A stretch of DNA of 64,000 nucleotides from an uncultured Chthoniobacter sp. Lineage in GTDB: Bacteria; Verrucomicrobiota; Verrucomicrobiia; Chthoniobacterales; Chthoniobacteraceae. The stretch spans positions 1-64,000 of the forward strand of contig CAIQUL010000194.1 in NCBI GenBank assembly GCA_903874975.1, read 5' to 3'. Positions 26,054 through 35,579 of the stretch are shown piece by piece. Made by a program: the position numbers and the translations under genes. The first letter of the stretch is position 1. Each line of letters opens with the position of its first letter. Under the pieces are notes generated by a model. The model was given only the letters and a program-made list of their open reading frames with translations. It had not been told where the DNA came from and searched no databases.

Positions 26054-26291
26054 GTGAAACTGCCGCCCGTGAAACTCACCATCCTCGCGTGGCTCTACTA
26101 CTGGATCGCGCTCCTCCCGCAGGTCGTGGCCGCAGAGTGGAAAACGCAGCGTTTTGACGGACGCGACTACGTCCCCCTTGAGGACGTCGCCGCCTTTTAC
26201 GGCTTCCCGAAACCCGCGCCGCTCGTCCCGTCCCCGCACCCTCGCCGACTACCGCGCCGCCGCGCGGCGCGGGCTGGAAGACGAAGACTGA
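26054..26291 (+). pseudogene. N-terminal fragment of a probable N-acetylmuramoyl-L-alanine amidase
   Basis: The frame has a signal-like hydrophobic segment, then EWKTQRFDGRDYVPLEDVAA and FYGF, which resembles the N-terminal region of exported amidases in this phylum (DGRDYV-L-x-x-V-A-x-F-Y-G-F). After PKPAP the reading turns into low-complexity arginine/proline sequence. A different frame then gives TLADYRAAARRGLEDED and a stop at 26289-26291, looking like a genuine C-terminus. An internal deletion that removed the catalytic domain and changed frame explains both. Confidence 0.5.
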
Positions 26292-26375
26292 GCGGGCTCC
26301 GCACTCGTCCGCCTGGGAACCGACAACCAATCACCCCATCAATCCACGCCCGACACCGCACACCCAAGTCCCGCC

Positions 26376-26774
26376 ATGCACTCACCATCCACCTTCTCCG
26401 CCCGCCGCGCCGCCCGCCTCGCGCAGCTCCGCCTGAGCCTCGCGGACTTTGAGGAAAAATTCGCGCGCAGCTCGGGACCCGGCGGCCAGCATGTGAACAA
26501 GGTCTCGACCGCCGTCACCCTCCGCCATGCGCCGACCGGTGTGGCCGTGACCGTGCAGGATACCCGTTCGCAGTCCATGAACCGCCAACTCGCGTGGGAC
26601 CGCCTGCTCGACGCCATCGAAGAGGCCCGCCGGGCCGCGCGAGCCGCCGAGCGGGCCGAGGTCGCGAAAAAACGCCGCCAAAACTCCAAGCGCCCGCGCG
26701 GCGTGAAGGAGCGCATTTTGCAGAACAAGAAAAAGCGCTCGCAGGTGAAGAAACTCCGGAGCAAAGACTGGTGA
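26376..26774 (+). CDS. Release-factor-like peptidyl-tRNA hydrolase (ArfB/RF-1 domain)
   Basis: This 132-residue protein has the class I release factor catalytic domain with the [18 protein letters not shown] motif (GGQ at residues 36-38) and [17 protein letters not shown]. It lacks codon-recognition domains. The C-terminus is a lysine/arginine-rich tail ([20 protein letters not shown]), as in stalled-ribosome rescue factors that enter an empty mRNA channel. It likely frees ribosomes stuck on truncated mRNA. The exact subfamily (ArfB or RF-H-like) is unsure. Confidence 0.85.
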   Translation: MHSPSTFSARRAARLAQLRLSLADFEEKFARSSGPGGQHVNKVSTAVTLRHAPTGVAVTVQDTRSQSMNRQLAWDRLLDAIEEARRAARAAERAEVAKKRRQNSKRPRGVKERILQNKKKRSQVKKLRSKDW

Positions 26775-26807
26775 AATCCCCGTCCGCGAAACCGCGCAAC
26801 ATCGCGC

Positions 26808-28256
26808 TCACCAGGTGTAACTCACCTTGTAAGTCACCGTCTTCTCCTCGTCCGGCTTGAGCGCGACTTTGAACTCGATGGTCTGCGCGTCGGTCTTGGT
26901 GAACTCCTGCGACTTCTCTTTGATCGTCCAGTTACTCCAGCGGTAGAGGTGCTCGACCACGCGGATCTCGGCGGGCTTTTTCTTCCGGTTGCGGAGCTTG
27001 ATCTCGAAGGTCTCGCTGGCCCGGTGGTTGCCTTCATTGACTTGGAAATCCACGCGCTTGCGCTCACCCACGAGGTCGAAGCTGTCGCCCACGTAGAGCC
27101 GCACGAGCTTATCCTTGGACGTGTGGTCGATGTTATTCTCACCCACAAACTCCAACTGCCGGTCCTCGTCCTGCGCGTAAAAGCGCACGCGGCCTTTCGG
27201 CAGCGGGATGCCGAGTTTGTTGGCCTCGCTGTTCTTAAACTCGCGATAGACCTGCACCTTTTTGCTGCTCGTCGCGCCGTAGCCTTCGTCGCCGCCGACG
27301 TTGTGGCCGAGCTGCCAGCCGCGGTCCTTCATGATCGGGTCGTAGATGAAAAGGCGCGCGGCTTTGACCCCGGTGGCGCGGGTGAACTCGACCTGTTTGG
27401 TCTCTTTGTCTCGCAGCGTGGCCGGGCGCGCGAGGGTGTAGAGGTGAAATTCGTCGAAGGCTTTTTCGGTGACGACTGGTGCGTCTGCGACGTCGGCCAT
27501 CGCCACGACCATCTCCGCTCTGGGTGCCCCGGGCTGTGGGGGTTGAACCTTGTTCACGTCGCCCGCCATGAGTTTGATCTTCGCGCCGGCAAAGGTCGCG
27601 CCGCTGGTGTTTTTCATGGTGATCCAACCGACGAGGTCGATCACGTCCTCGGCCTCGGGCGCGACAATGTTGTAGCTCGCTTCCCACGTCAGCCCGCCGG
27701 TGATGTAGGCCAGCTCGGCGTCGAGCTTCGCGGCGGCGGGCGCGTGCAGTTTCCAGGAAAGCGCGGGCTTGAGCTGGGTGTCGGCGCCGAGCGTGGGAAA
27801 GCGCGGCTCGCCGGGCAGCGAGAACTGCAGCTTGCCCTCCACCTCGATGATCGGCTGCACAGCTTCTCCTCCGGGCACATAGCCGCCGCGAACGATTTTG
27901 CCCGGGATCACGCGATCCGGTTTCTGCGTCTCCTGCGCCACGAAATTGATCGTCTGCCCCTCGAAGAGCGAGAGCAGCAGCTCCTGCGAGACGGGGTCAT
28001 TGCGATAGTTCTGTTCGAGGATTTGCAGCGTCACCTTGCCTGCCGGGTCGCGCAGGATCACGGAGTCCGCCTCGACCTGCGCGGTCACGCCGGCGAAGCA
28101 CACGTCATTGACGCCGGCCTTTAGCTCCAGCGGCACGGTCTCGCGCAGCACGGCGAAGCCTTGGTTGTAGATGGTGAGCGCCGGGTCGGCGGCGCGCGCC
28201 GGGAAGGTGAGGGCGGAGATGAGGGCGAGGGTTGCGAGTCGGGTGGGTAGGCTCAT
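26808..28256 (-). CDS. DUF4139 domain exported protein
   Basis: The 482-residue protein has a signal peptide (LATLALISALTFPARA) when started at Met 28256; an upstream in-frame Met at 28292 adds 12 residues before the signal. Family features include TIYNQGFAVLRETVPLELKA at the mature N-terminus, LTWEASYNIVAPEAEDVIDL in the middle and VEHLYRWSNWTIKEKSQEF near the end, all standard for DUF4139 (related to MuiA). The fold is beta-rich and the function undescribed; it is probably periplasmic. Confidence 0.88.
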   Translation of the reverse strand: MSLPTRLATLALISALTFPARAADPALTIYNQGFAVLRETVPLELKAGVNDVCFAGVTAQVEADSVILRDPAGKVTLQILEQNYRNDPVSQELLLSLFEGQTINFVAQETQKPDRVIPGKIVRGGYVPGGEAVQPIIEVEGKLQFSLPGEPRFPTLGADTQLKPALSWKLHAPAAAKLDAELAYITGGLTWEASYNIVAPEAEDVIDLVGWITMKNTSGATFAGAKIKLMAGDVNKVQPPQPGAPRAEMVVAMADVADAPVVTEKAFDEFHLYTLARPATLRDKETKQVEFTRATGVKAARLFIYDPIMKDRGWQLGHNVGGDEGYGATSSKKVQVYREFKNSEANKLGIPLPKGRVRFYAQDEDRQLEFVGENNIDHTSKDKLVRLYVGDSFDLVGERKRVDFQVNEGNHRASETFEIKLRNRKKKPAEIRVVEHLYRWSNWTIKEKSQEFTKTDAQTIEFKVALKPDEEKTVTYKVSYTW

Positions 28257-28371
28257 GGATGCATGGTGGGTTGGTGATAGGAAGGAATTCAACGGTCATT
28301 CTGCGCGGAGTGCCATGCGGGCCGGGGAACCTCCCCATTGGCAAAGACGTTCGGCAGCGCGGGACGGTCAG

Positions 28372-28397
28372 GGAGCGGCGACCTTCCTGTCGCCGAT
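28372..28397 (+). repeat. REP-like hairpin element, copy 1
   Basis: GGAGCGGCGACCTTCCTGTC followed by GCCGAT forms a stem CGGCGAC/GTCGCCG with loop CTTCCT. A second copy is inverted at 28517-28542 with 23 of 26 positions identical. Confidence 0.75.
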
Positions 28398-28420
28398 GGT
28401 GGCGCGCGCAGCCGTCAAGG

Positions 28421-28439
28421 CCCTGAGCCTGTCGAAGGG
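28421..28439. repeat. CCCTGAGCCTGTCGAAGGG motif
   Basis: This 19-mer lies between the two hairpin elements. I recall it as a short sequence repeated between genes in many bacterial phyla; this is memory, not a search. Confidence 0.5.
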
Positions 28440-28516
28440 CGCCCAATCAAAAAAACGGCGAGCGCGCCAACTCACTCCCCCCGGGCCAAAGAATGGGCTG
28501 CTCCGCAGCGGGTGAG

Positions 28517-28542
28517 GTCGGCGCCAGGAATGTCGCCGCTCC
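28517..28542 (-). repeat. REP-like hairpin element, copy 2 (inverted)
   Basis: On the minus strand it reads GGAGCGGCGACATTCCTGGC and GCCGAC, matching copy 1 with three differences. The head-to-head pair is a typical BIME layout. Confidence 0.75.
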
Positions 28543-28664
28543 TTGACGCCTTCCGGCTCATCCCGCCCCCAAAGCCCCGCCCGCGTACTCGGGCCCTCAA
28601 GGATGACAGGGGTGGCGGAGCGCCGGCCTTGCGGGCGCGGGGGAGTTGCCTTATCACCGTCGCC

Positions 28665-28988
28665 ATGCTCGACATCACCAAAATCTATCTCTTCATCTTC
28701 GGAGCCCTCACCATCGCCGGCGGCGTCATGGGTTTTCTCAAAGCGGGCAGCAATGCCTCGCTCATCGCCGGCGGAGTATCCGGCGCGCTGATTCTCGGAG
28801 CCGGGTATCTCGTGGCCACCGGCAAAGTCCAACCGGGCCTCATCCTCGGTCTGGTGGCCTCGCTGGCCCTCGCGGGGCGGTTTGTGCCGGCGTTTCTCGG
28901 CACACACAAATTCATGCCCGCCGGCATGATCGCCCTATTGAGTGTCGTCGGCATCGTCCTGACCGCGCTCAGTTTGGTGAAAAAATAG
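28665..28988 (+). CDS. TMEM14-like small membrane protein
   Basis: The 107-residue protein begins MLDITKIYLFIFGALTIAGG and has four hydrophobic segments with glycine-rich helices (residues ~5-25, 32-50, 56-76, 87-105) and FMPAGMIALLSVVGIVLTAL at the end. That layout, and the G-F-x-K-A-G-S-x-x-S-L-I-A-G motif, match the TMEM14/UPF0136 family found in bacteria and eukaryotes. Its role in bacteria is not known. Confidence 0.8.
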   Translation: MLDITKIYLFIFGALTIAGGVMGFLKAGSNASLIAGGVSGALILGAGYLVATGKVQPGLILGLVASLALAGRFVPAFLGTHKFMPAGMIALLSVVGIVLTALSLVKK

Positions 28989-29008
28989 CGCCCCGCTTTT
29001 CGGCCACG

Positions 29009-30376
29009 ATGTCGCCCCGCCTCGCTCTCGCCGGCTTCGCGCTGCTCGTCCTCACCGGCTGCCCGCGTCCTCCGGCCCCGCCGCCCGGCGCCCCGGCGAC
29101 GCCGACTCCCGTGCCGGCCACACCGGCGCCGACTCCCGCGCCACCCACTCCGCCGCCCGCGCCATACGTGCCCAACAAGCGCCTCGAAGTCGGCAAGATT
29201 TTCAACGGCATGAAATACGAGGTGACGCTCGAAACCGAGCACGGCACCACCGCCACGCGCGACCGCGAGGACCCCGGCAGCTACACCGCCGAGTTGACGG
29301 TGAGAGTGAAAGTGCCCAAGCCGTATCGGGAATTGGAGGAACTCAAGAGGATCAACAGCGCCCTGCCGGAGGTCCTGCCCGCGCTGCCCGTCCTGCTCGA
29401 AACGGCCAAGGTTTCCCCGATTTTCGACGAACTCTACCGGCGCAAAGTCGTGACCCTGCGCTCCAACCTGATGCGGCTCGACACCCTGCTCACGCGCCAC
29501 AATTTCTACGACTGCGAAACCCTCCTCGAACTCCAGCACCCCGAGACGAAACGCCGCGCGCTCTTCATCCAGTCCGACATGGACAGCGACACCGACGGCT
29601 CCGACAGCGACCGCGTGGCCGATGTCGAGGGCGCGTCCTCGACCTTCCAACCGGCCACCAGCTACCGCTGGGCAAAGAAGACCGACAAACCGAGCAACCT
29701 CATCCCACCGCGCGAGGCGAAGATCAAAGCGTGGGAGCAGGAACTGAAAACCAACGGCCTCGCCGCCGCGCGCCGGGAAGACCTGCGCGACGCCATCGCA
29801 CGGACCCGGAGCGAGATCGCCGATTTGAAAACCTTCAGCTTCCTCCTCGCGTTCGCCGATCCCTACATCGTCGTGCCGGGCGCGATGGCCTTGCGCGGCC
29901 AAACCGGTCCGTTCAAGCCCGCGGTCGGCGACTACTGCGTCGTGATCTACGGGAAGACGATCTATCCCGCGATCGTCGGCGACGTGGGGCCCATGAGCCT
30001 GATCGGCGAGGCCTCCCTGCGCCTCGGCAGGCAGATCAATCCCAACACCAACGGCAGCACCCGGGCGACGAACGATCTCAAAGTCACCTACCTCATCTTC
30101 CCCGGCACCGCGGAGAAAATGGACGTGCCCGATCTCGCGAAATGGCGCGAGCGCTGCGAAAAACTCCTCGGCGAAATCGGCGGCTACGGCGGTGAGTTGT
30201 TTACCTGGGAGGATCTCACCAAACCCAAAGCCCCACCCGCGACGCCGGTGCCGGCGACCCCGAAGCCAGCCACCCCAGCCCCGGCCGCCCCGGAGCCCTC
30301 CACACCCGCGCCGCCTTCGCCACCCGCGCCACCTTCGCCGCCAGCGCCGCCAGCGACTCCGCCGAAGCCAAACTGA
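29009..30376 (+). CDS. GH75 chitosanase-like lipoprotein
   Basis: The 455-residue protein starts at 29009 with a lipoprotein signal (LAGFALLVLTGC, lipobox Cys about residue 18) and a proline/threonine linker. The core contains LFIQSDMDSDTDGSDSDRVA, TFQPATSYRW and NLIPPREAKI, the hallmark of the fungal-chitosanase-like GH75 family seen in Verrucomicrobia. The later AVGDYCVVIYGKTIYPAIVG holds the second conserved block. A long C-terminal Ala/Pro/Thr tail (about 55 residues) may act as a spacer. The predicted role is hydrolysis of chitosan or a related polymer outside the inner membrane; activity is inferred. Confidence 0.85.
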   Translation: MSPRLALAGFALLVLTGCPRPPAPPPGAPATPTPVPATPAPTPAPPTPPPAPYVPNKRLEVGKIFNGMKYEVTLETEHGTTATRDREDPGSYTAELTVRVKVPKPYRELEELKRINSALPEVLPALPVLLETAKVSPIFDELYRRKVVTLRSNLMRLDTLLTRHNFYDCETLLELQHPETKRRALFIQSDMDSDTDGSDSDRVADVEGASSTFQPATSYRWAKKTDKPSNLIPPREAKIKAWEQELKTNGLAAARREDLRDAIARTRSEIADLKTFSFLLAFADPYIVVPGAMALRGQTGPFKPAVGDYCVVIYGKTIYPAIVGDVGPMSLIGEASLRLGRQINPNTNGSTRATNDLKVTYLIFPGTAEKMDVPDLAKWRERCEKLLGEIGGYGGELFTWEDLTKPKAPPATPVPATPKPATPAPAAPEPSTPAPPSPPAPPSPPAPPATPPKPN

Positions 30377-30408
30377 CGCCGGGCCGGACTCCGCCGGTTG
30401 CGGTCAGG

Positions 30409-31139
<731 letters not shown>

Positions 31140-31143
<4 letters not shown>

Positions 31144-31931
31144 GTTTCAAACCGCGCCCGCTTTTCCAGCGACTGCGTCCAGAGCGAAATCGGCAGCGTG
31201 AGCAGGAGGTAGCCCAGCGCCACGGGCAGGTAGCTCTCGAAGTAGCTGTAGGTCTGCGAACTCACCGTGCCCGCGGCCAGCGCGAACTCCTCGATGCCGA
31301 GCACGGAGAGCAGCGACGAGTTCTTGATGATCGACGCAAACTCGCCCGCGAACGGCGGGAGGATCCGCCGGAGGGCCTGCGGGAAGATGACGTAGCGATA
31401 AGTCTGCGCGCGGGTGAAGCCGATGGCGCGCGCGCTTTCGAGCTGCGACCGGCCGACGCCGTCGATCCCGGCGCGGATGATTTCGCTGAGATACGCGCCG
31501 CTGAAGAGCGAGAGAATCACCGCGCCGGCGAGGAACCGGGAATCGCGCGGGAGCTGCTGGCCGAAGATGTACCAGTAGAAGTAAATCTGCACGAGCAGCG
31601 GCGTGCCGCGGGTGATCTCGACATAGATCCGCGCCACGTAGCGCAGTGGCAAAAAGGAACTCCGGCGCAGCAGCGCAAACGCCAGCCCGAGCAGGCAACT
31701 CAGCGGCAGGGCCAGCGCCGCGATACCGATGGTCGTCAGCCAGCCATTCCAAAAGAGCCGCCGAAAATCCCACACCGGTCCCCACGACCAGTGATAGCTC
31801 AGCGCCGCCAGCGCGCCGCTGCACACCAGGCTGAGCAGACCGAGCGCGAGCGCAAAACTGGCCGCGCGCGCCAGCGGGGAGGCGGGCGCGCGGTCATCGG
31901 CGAAAAATGCGGAGCGGAGTGCGGAGATCAA
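31140..31931 (-). CDS. Polar amino-acid ABC transporter permease
   Basis: The 263-residue membrane protein has the HisM/GlnP layout: WNGWLTTIGIAALALPLSCL at the start of the permease core, IYVEITRGTPLLVQIYFYWY, and the EAA loop ESARAIGFTRAQTYRYVIFP with QALRRILPPFAGEF. About five to six membrane helices are evident. It is coupled to the ATP-binding gene downstream. Confidence 0.93.
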
Positions 31932-32041
31932 AGCGGGCGGCGGCAGCCGGTGACGATGAAAGGGAAAGCGCCGCCCGGTGCCAAGCGCCGCCGCGCCCTA
32001 GAGCGGCCAGCGAAACGCGCACCTTGTGAGCAGGCGGCGCT
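31932..32041. other. Divergent promoter region
   Basis: These 110 bp separate the ABC permease from the VWA gene. The region should contain both promoters. No clear operator or hairpin was seen. Confidence 0.4.
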
Positions 32042-35000
32042 TTGGCGCAAACTCCGCGCGCTTTGCCCACGGCTCTCACACGCATCTTCCAGCAATTCTT
32101 TCCCCCGCCGCGCCAGCCGCTCGCGTGGCGCGCGGTGTGGCCGCTGGCGCTGGTGCTGGCGTTGTTCCTCGGCGGGTGCGCGGTTGTGGAAATGCGCGGC
32201 CTGCTGCGCTTCGCCTATCGCCCCGCGTTCTGGCTGACGCTGGCGCTGCCGTGGATTTGGTGGCTGCACGTCGCGGGGTTTTCGGGGTTGGCGAAATGGC
32301 GGGCGCTAGCGGCGCTGCTCGTGCGGCTGGTGATTGCGTGCACGTTCATCATGCTGCTGGCGGAGCCGCGGGCGGTGCGACAGTCAGATGTACTGTCGGT
32401 GGTCTACGCGCTCGATGTCTCGGATTCGATGGGCGAGAAAGTGAGCGATCAGGCGCTGTCGTGGGTCATGCAGACGGTCGCGCAGAAGCCGCCGAAGGAT
32501 GAAGCGGGGTTGGTGGTTTTCGGGCGCGATGCGGCGGTGGAGCTGCCGCCGCGGGCGACGTTTCCTTTCGAGGCGATGAACTCGCGCGTGGCGAAGGACG
32601 GCACGAACGTCGCGAAGTCGCTCAGCCTCGCGGCGGCGATGCTGCCGGAGCAGAATCAGGGGCGCGTCGTGCTCATCACCGACGGCAACGAAACCGAAGG
32701 CAACGTCAACGCGCAGCTCGACGAGTTGAAAGCGCGCGGCATCGCCGTGGACGTGCTGCCCATCGCCTTTGCCTACGACAAAGAAGTGTGGCTCGAACGC
32801 CTCGATCTGCCGCGTGTGGTCAAGGCCGGCGAGACCTACGAGGCCAGCGTGCTCCTTTCCGCGCTGCAAGCGGGCAAAGGCAAGCTGACGCTCGCGGAAA
32901 ACGGGAAGACCATCTTTGAAAAGGAGGTCGAGTTTGAACCGGGCAAGAACCGCTTTTCGCTCCCGCTCTATCTGCGCGAGCCGGGCTACTACGAATACGC
33001 GGCGACGGTTTCCGTGCCGAAAGGCGAGGACGGCTGGGCGGAAAATAACGTGGCCATCGGCGATCTGTTTTTGCGCGGCGAGGGCAAGGTGCTCGTCGTC
33101 ACCGATGCGCGCTCCGACGCCCGCGATTGGGAGCCGCTGGTGCAGGCGATGAAGGAGAGCGAGCGCATCGTGCAGGTGCGCATGGCCTACGAGTTCCCGC
33201 GCGACGCGCTCTCGCTGCTGCCCTACGACCTCATCGTTTTTGCCAACGCGCCGGCCGATGCCTTCGATCCCGTGCAGATGCAGGCGCTGCGCGATTCCGT
33301 CTATAACCACGGCACCGGCTTCCTCATGCTCGGCGGGCCGAACAGCTACGGGCCGGGCGGCTTTCACCGCAGCGCGATCGAGGAGGCGCTGCCCGTGGAG
33401 ATGGACGTGAAGCAAAAGAAGGTGCTCCCGAAAGGCGCGCTCGCGATCGTCCTGCACACCTGCGAATTCGCCGAAGGAAACACCTGGGCGAAGCGCATGG
33501 CCAAGGAGGCGATGCGCGTGCTCGGCGCGCAGGATGAAATCGGGCTGATCGCCTACACTTTCGGCAACGGTAACATCAACGGTTACAGTTGGATTTTCCC
33601 GCTCACGCCCGCCGCCGAATACGAACGGCTCGTCCAGCTCATCAACAAAGCCGAACCGGGCGACATGCCGGATTTCAACACGCCGATGCAGATGGGCCTC
33701 GCCGGTTTGCAGAAAAGCGACGCCGCCGCGAAGCACCTCATCGTCATCAGCGACGGCGATCCCTCGCCGCCCACGCCCGCGCTCGTGCAGCAGTTTGTGG
33801 ATGCCAAAATCAGCGTCTCGATGATCGCGATCAACCCGCACGGCGGGCAGGACATTTCGATCATGCAGTCGATCGCGCAGACCACCGGCGGGCGCTACTA
33901 TTTCCCGCAAAACCCCAACGAGCTGCCGGGCATTTTCATCAAGGAAGCAAAGACCCTGAAGCGCTCGATGCTGCAAAACAAAGTCTTCACGCCCGAGGTC
34001 GAATTTCCTTCGCCCGTGCTCAAAGGCATCGACGGGCTGCCCGCGCTGCGCGGTTACGTCCTGACCACGATCAAGCCGCGCGCCGTCACGCTGCTCCGCG
34101 TGCCGCCGACGAAGGAGGAGCCGGGCGAAAGCGATCCGCTGCTCGCGACGTGGCGCTTCGGCCTCGGCACGAGCGCCGCGTGGATGAGCGACCTCGGCCC
34201 GTCGTGGGCGCAGGATTGGCTGGAGTGGGACAAATTCCGCGCGTTCGTGCGGCAGCTCGTCACCGAGATTTCGCGCGTGGAGCAAAAGACCGACCTGCGC
34301 CTGCGCGCGTTTCCGGCGGGGAGCAGCGGCGTGATTTCCGTGGAGGATTTCGCGGGTGCCGAGCGCTTCCTCGAAATGGGCGCGCGCGTCTCCGGCCCGC
34401 GCGGCGAGAGCGTGAGCGTGCCGCTGCGGCAGATTGGACCGCGGCGGTATCAGGGGCAGTTTCCGCTCTGGGGCAAAGGCCGCTACCAGGTCATCGCCGC
34501 CGCTGCGAGCGCGGGTGCCGAGACGCGACCCGAGCAGGCCGTCGGCGGATTCGCCGTGCCGTATTCGCCCGAGTATCTCCGCTTCCGCAGCGATCCGATT
34601 CTCCTCAAACAAATCGCCGAACGCACCGGCGGACGCGTCCTCAAAGCCGGCGACCTTGATCTTTACCACCCCGCCCGCACCTCCCGCGAAAGCTCCCGCC
34701 CCGTCGCCGACCTCTTCCTCATCCTCCTCGCCTGCCTCATCCCGCTCGATGTCGGCATCCGCCGCATCCAGCTCGACTGGACGGTCATCCGCGATTTTCT
34801 CTTTCGCCGCAAAACCGCGACCAGCGGCGAAACCATGGGCGCGCTCCTCCAGCGCAAGCAGCAAGTCCAGACCACCCTCCAGACCGAGCGCGCCGAACGC
34901 CCTGCGCCGGTCATTCTTCCGCCCCGCCCCGCGCAACCCCCCACCCCACAATCCGCCCCCGCACAGCCCGTCGAGCCGACTTCGCCCGCCGACCCGCAAT

Positions 35001-35056
35001 CCACCACCGAGCGCCTCCTCGCCCGCAAGCGCAAGCGGCAGGACGACGGAAAGTAG
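32042..35056 (+). CDS. Large membrane protein with two VWA domains and a glutamine-amidotransferase-like domain
   Basis: The 1,004-residue protein has three N-terminal membrane segments (about residues 31-50, 60-80, 88-108). A first von Willebrand A domain follows with an intact metal site VVYALDVSDSMG (DVSDS at 125-129). Then comes a beta-rich section, a class I glutamine-amidotransferase-like fold (GTGFLMLGGPNSYGPGGFHR) and a second VWA domain. In the second domain the metal motif is degenerate (IVLHTCEFAEGN), so it probably does not bind metal. A final membrane helix lies near residue 900, followed by a proline-rich cytoplasmic tail. Proteins of this kind usually work with MoxR ATPases and DUF58 proteins, which are absent here. 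Confidence 0.88.
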   Translation: MAQTPRALPTALTRIFQQFFPPPRQPLAWRAVWPLALVLALFLGGCAVVEMRGLLRFAYRPAFWLTLALPWIWWLHVAGFSGLAKWRALAALLVRLVIACTFIMLLAEPRAVRQSDVLSVVYALDVSDSMGEKVSDQALSWVMQTVAQKPPKDEAGLVVFGRDAAVELPPRATFPFEAMNSRVAKDGTNVAKSLSLAAAMLPEQNQGRVVLITDGNETEGNVNAQLDELKARGIAVDVLPIAFAYDKEVWLERLDLPRVVKAGETYEASVLLSALQAGKGKLTLAENGKTIFEKEVEFEPGKNRFSLPLYLREPGYYEYAATVSVPKGEDGWAENNVAIGDLFLRGEGKVLVVTDARSDARDWEPLVQAMKESERIVQVRMAYEFPRDALSLLPYDLIVFANAPADAFDPVQMQALRDSVYNHGTGFLMLGGPNSYGPGGFHRSAIEEALPVEMDVKQKKVLPKGALAIVLHTCEFAEGNTWAKRMAKEAMRVLGAQDEIGLIAYTFGNGNINGYSWIFPLTPAAEYERLVQLINKAEPGDMPDFNTPMQMGLAGLQKSDAAAKHLIVISDGDPSPPTPALVQQFVDAKISVSMIAINPHGGQDISIMQSIAQTTGGRYYFPQNPNELPGIFIKEAKTLKRSMLQNKVFTPEVEFPSPVLKGIDGLPALRGYVLTTIKPRAVTLLRVPPTKEEPGESDPLLATWRFGLGTSAAWMSDLGPSWAQDWLEWDKFRAFVRQLVTEISRVEQKTDLRLRAFPAGSSGVISVEDFAGAERFLEMGARVSGPRGESVSVPLRQIGPRRYQGQFPLWGKGRYQVIAAAASAGAETRPEQAVGGFAVPYSPEYLRFRSDPILLKQIAERTGGRVLKAGDLDLYHPARTSRESSRPVADLFLILLACLIPLDVGIRRIQLDWTVIRDFLFRRKTATSGETMGALLQRKQQVQTTLQTERAERPAPVILPPRPAQPPTPQSAPAQPVEPTSPADPQSTTERLLARKRKRQDDGK

Positions 35057-35108
35057 CTTGGACTTCAGTCCAAAGTTGCGCGGGCGTTTGGACTGAAGTC
35101 CAAGCTAC
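35053..35108. terminator. Bidirectional terminator: 22-bp perfect palindrome
   Basis: The two 22-bp arms (35053-35074 and 35087-35108) are perfect reverse complements across a 12-nt loop; each contains TTGGACTTCAGTCCAA. Both flanking genes end in it: the TAG of the VWA gene lies in the left arm and the TAG of the convergent PNPOx gene in the right arm. The pattern suggests an inserted repeat or hairpin that ends both transcripts. Confidence 0.8.
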
Positions 35109-35563
35109 TTTTCGAGCGGCACCTCGTGGTATTCCAGCGCCCACTCGCGCATGAAGCGCACGCGCTCGGGGCGGATGCGGTAGATGATGAGCGCGGGATT
35201 TTCCGGCGTGACGAGGTAGCGGCGCAGCAGGGCGTTGCTGTCCCAAATCTCCCGCAGCAGGGCGGGGTCGGTGAGCACTTCAGCGACGCCGGTGATGCGC
35301 ACCTGATCGTGCTGCTCGTCGAGGTAGCACAGTTCCACTTTCGGGTTCGCGGCGATCTCGTGGGTCTTGCCGTAGCTCCGCAGGTTCGCGACGTAGATCG
35401 TGAACCCGTCCACCCGCACCGGCGAGACCGGGCGCACGCGGGGTTGGTCGCCGTCGAGGGTGGCCAGTTGCGGAAATTTCGCGTGCGCGATGACGGCCTG
35501 CGCCAGCGCGGGCAGTTCGGCGGGATCGACGGAAGCAGGACCAGGCATGCCTTTCAGCGCCAC
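35105..35563 (-). CDS. Pyridoxamine 5'-phosphate oxidase-family flavin-binding protein
   Basis: The 152-residue protein has the split-barrel fold: FPQLATLDGDQPRVRPVSPV, DGFTIYVANLRSYGKTHEI and NPKVELCYLDEQHDQVRITG are the family's first strands and flavin-contact region. These small proteins bind FMN, F420 or haem and reduce or oxidise diverse substrates. It ends inside the palindrome shared with the VWA gene. Confidence 0.87.
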   Translation of the reverse strand: MALKGMPGPASVDPAELPALAQAVIAHAKFPQLATLDGDQPRVRPVSPVRVDGFTIYVANLRSYGKTHEIAANPKVELCYLDEQHDQVRITGVAEVLTDPALLREIWDSNALLRRYLVTPENPALIIYRIRPERVRFMREWALEYHEVPLEK

Positions 35564-35579
35564 TACGCGACCCGACTGC

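Larger units (their letters stand above)
28257..28664. other. Repeat-bearing intergenic region
   Basis: These 408 bp hold no gene. They hold an inverted pair of REP-like hairpin elements (28372 and 28517) and one CCCTGAGCCTGTCGAAGGG motif (28421). The rest should include promoters for the divergent genes. Confidence 0.6.
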
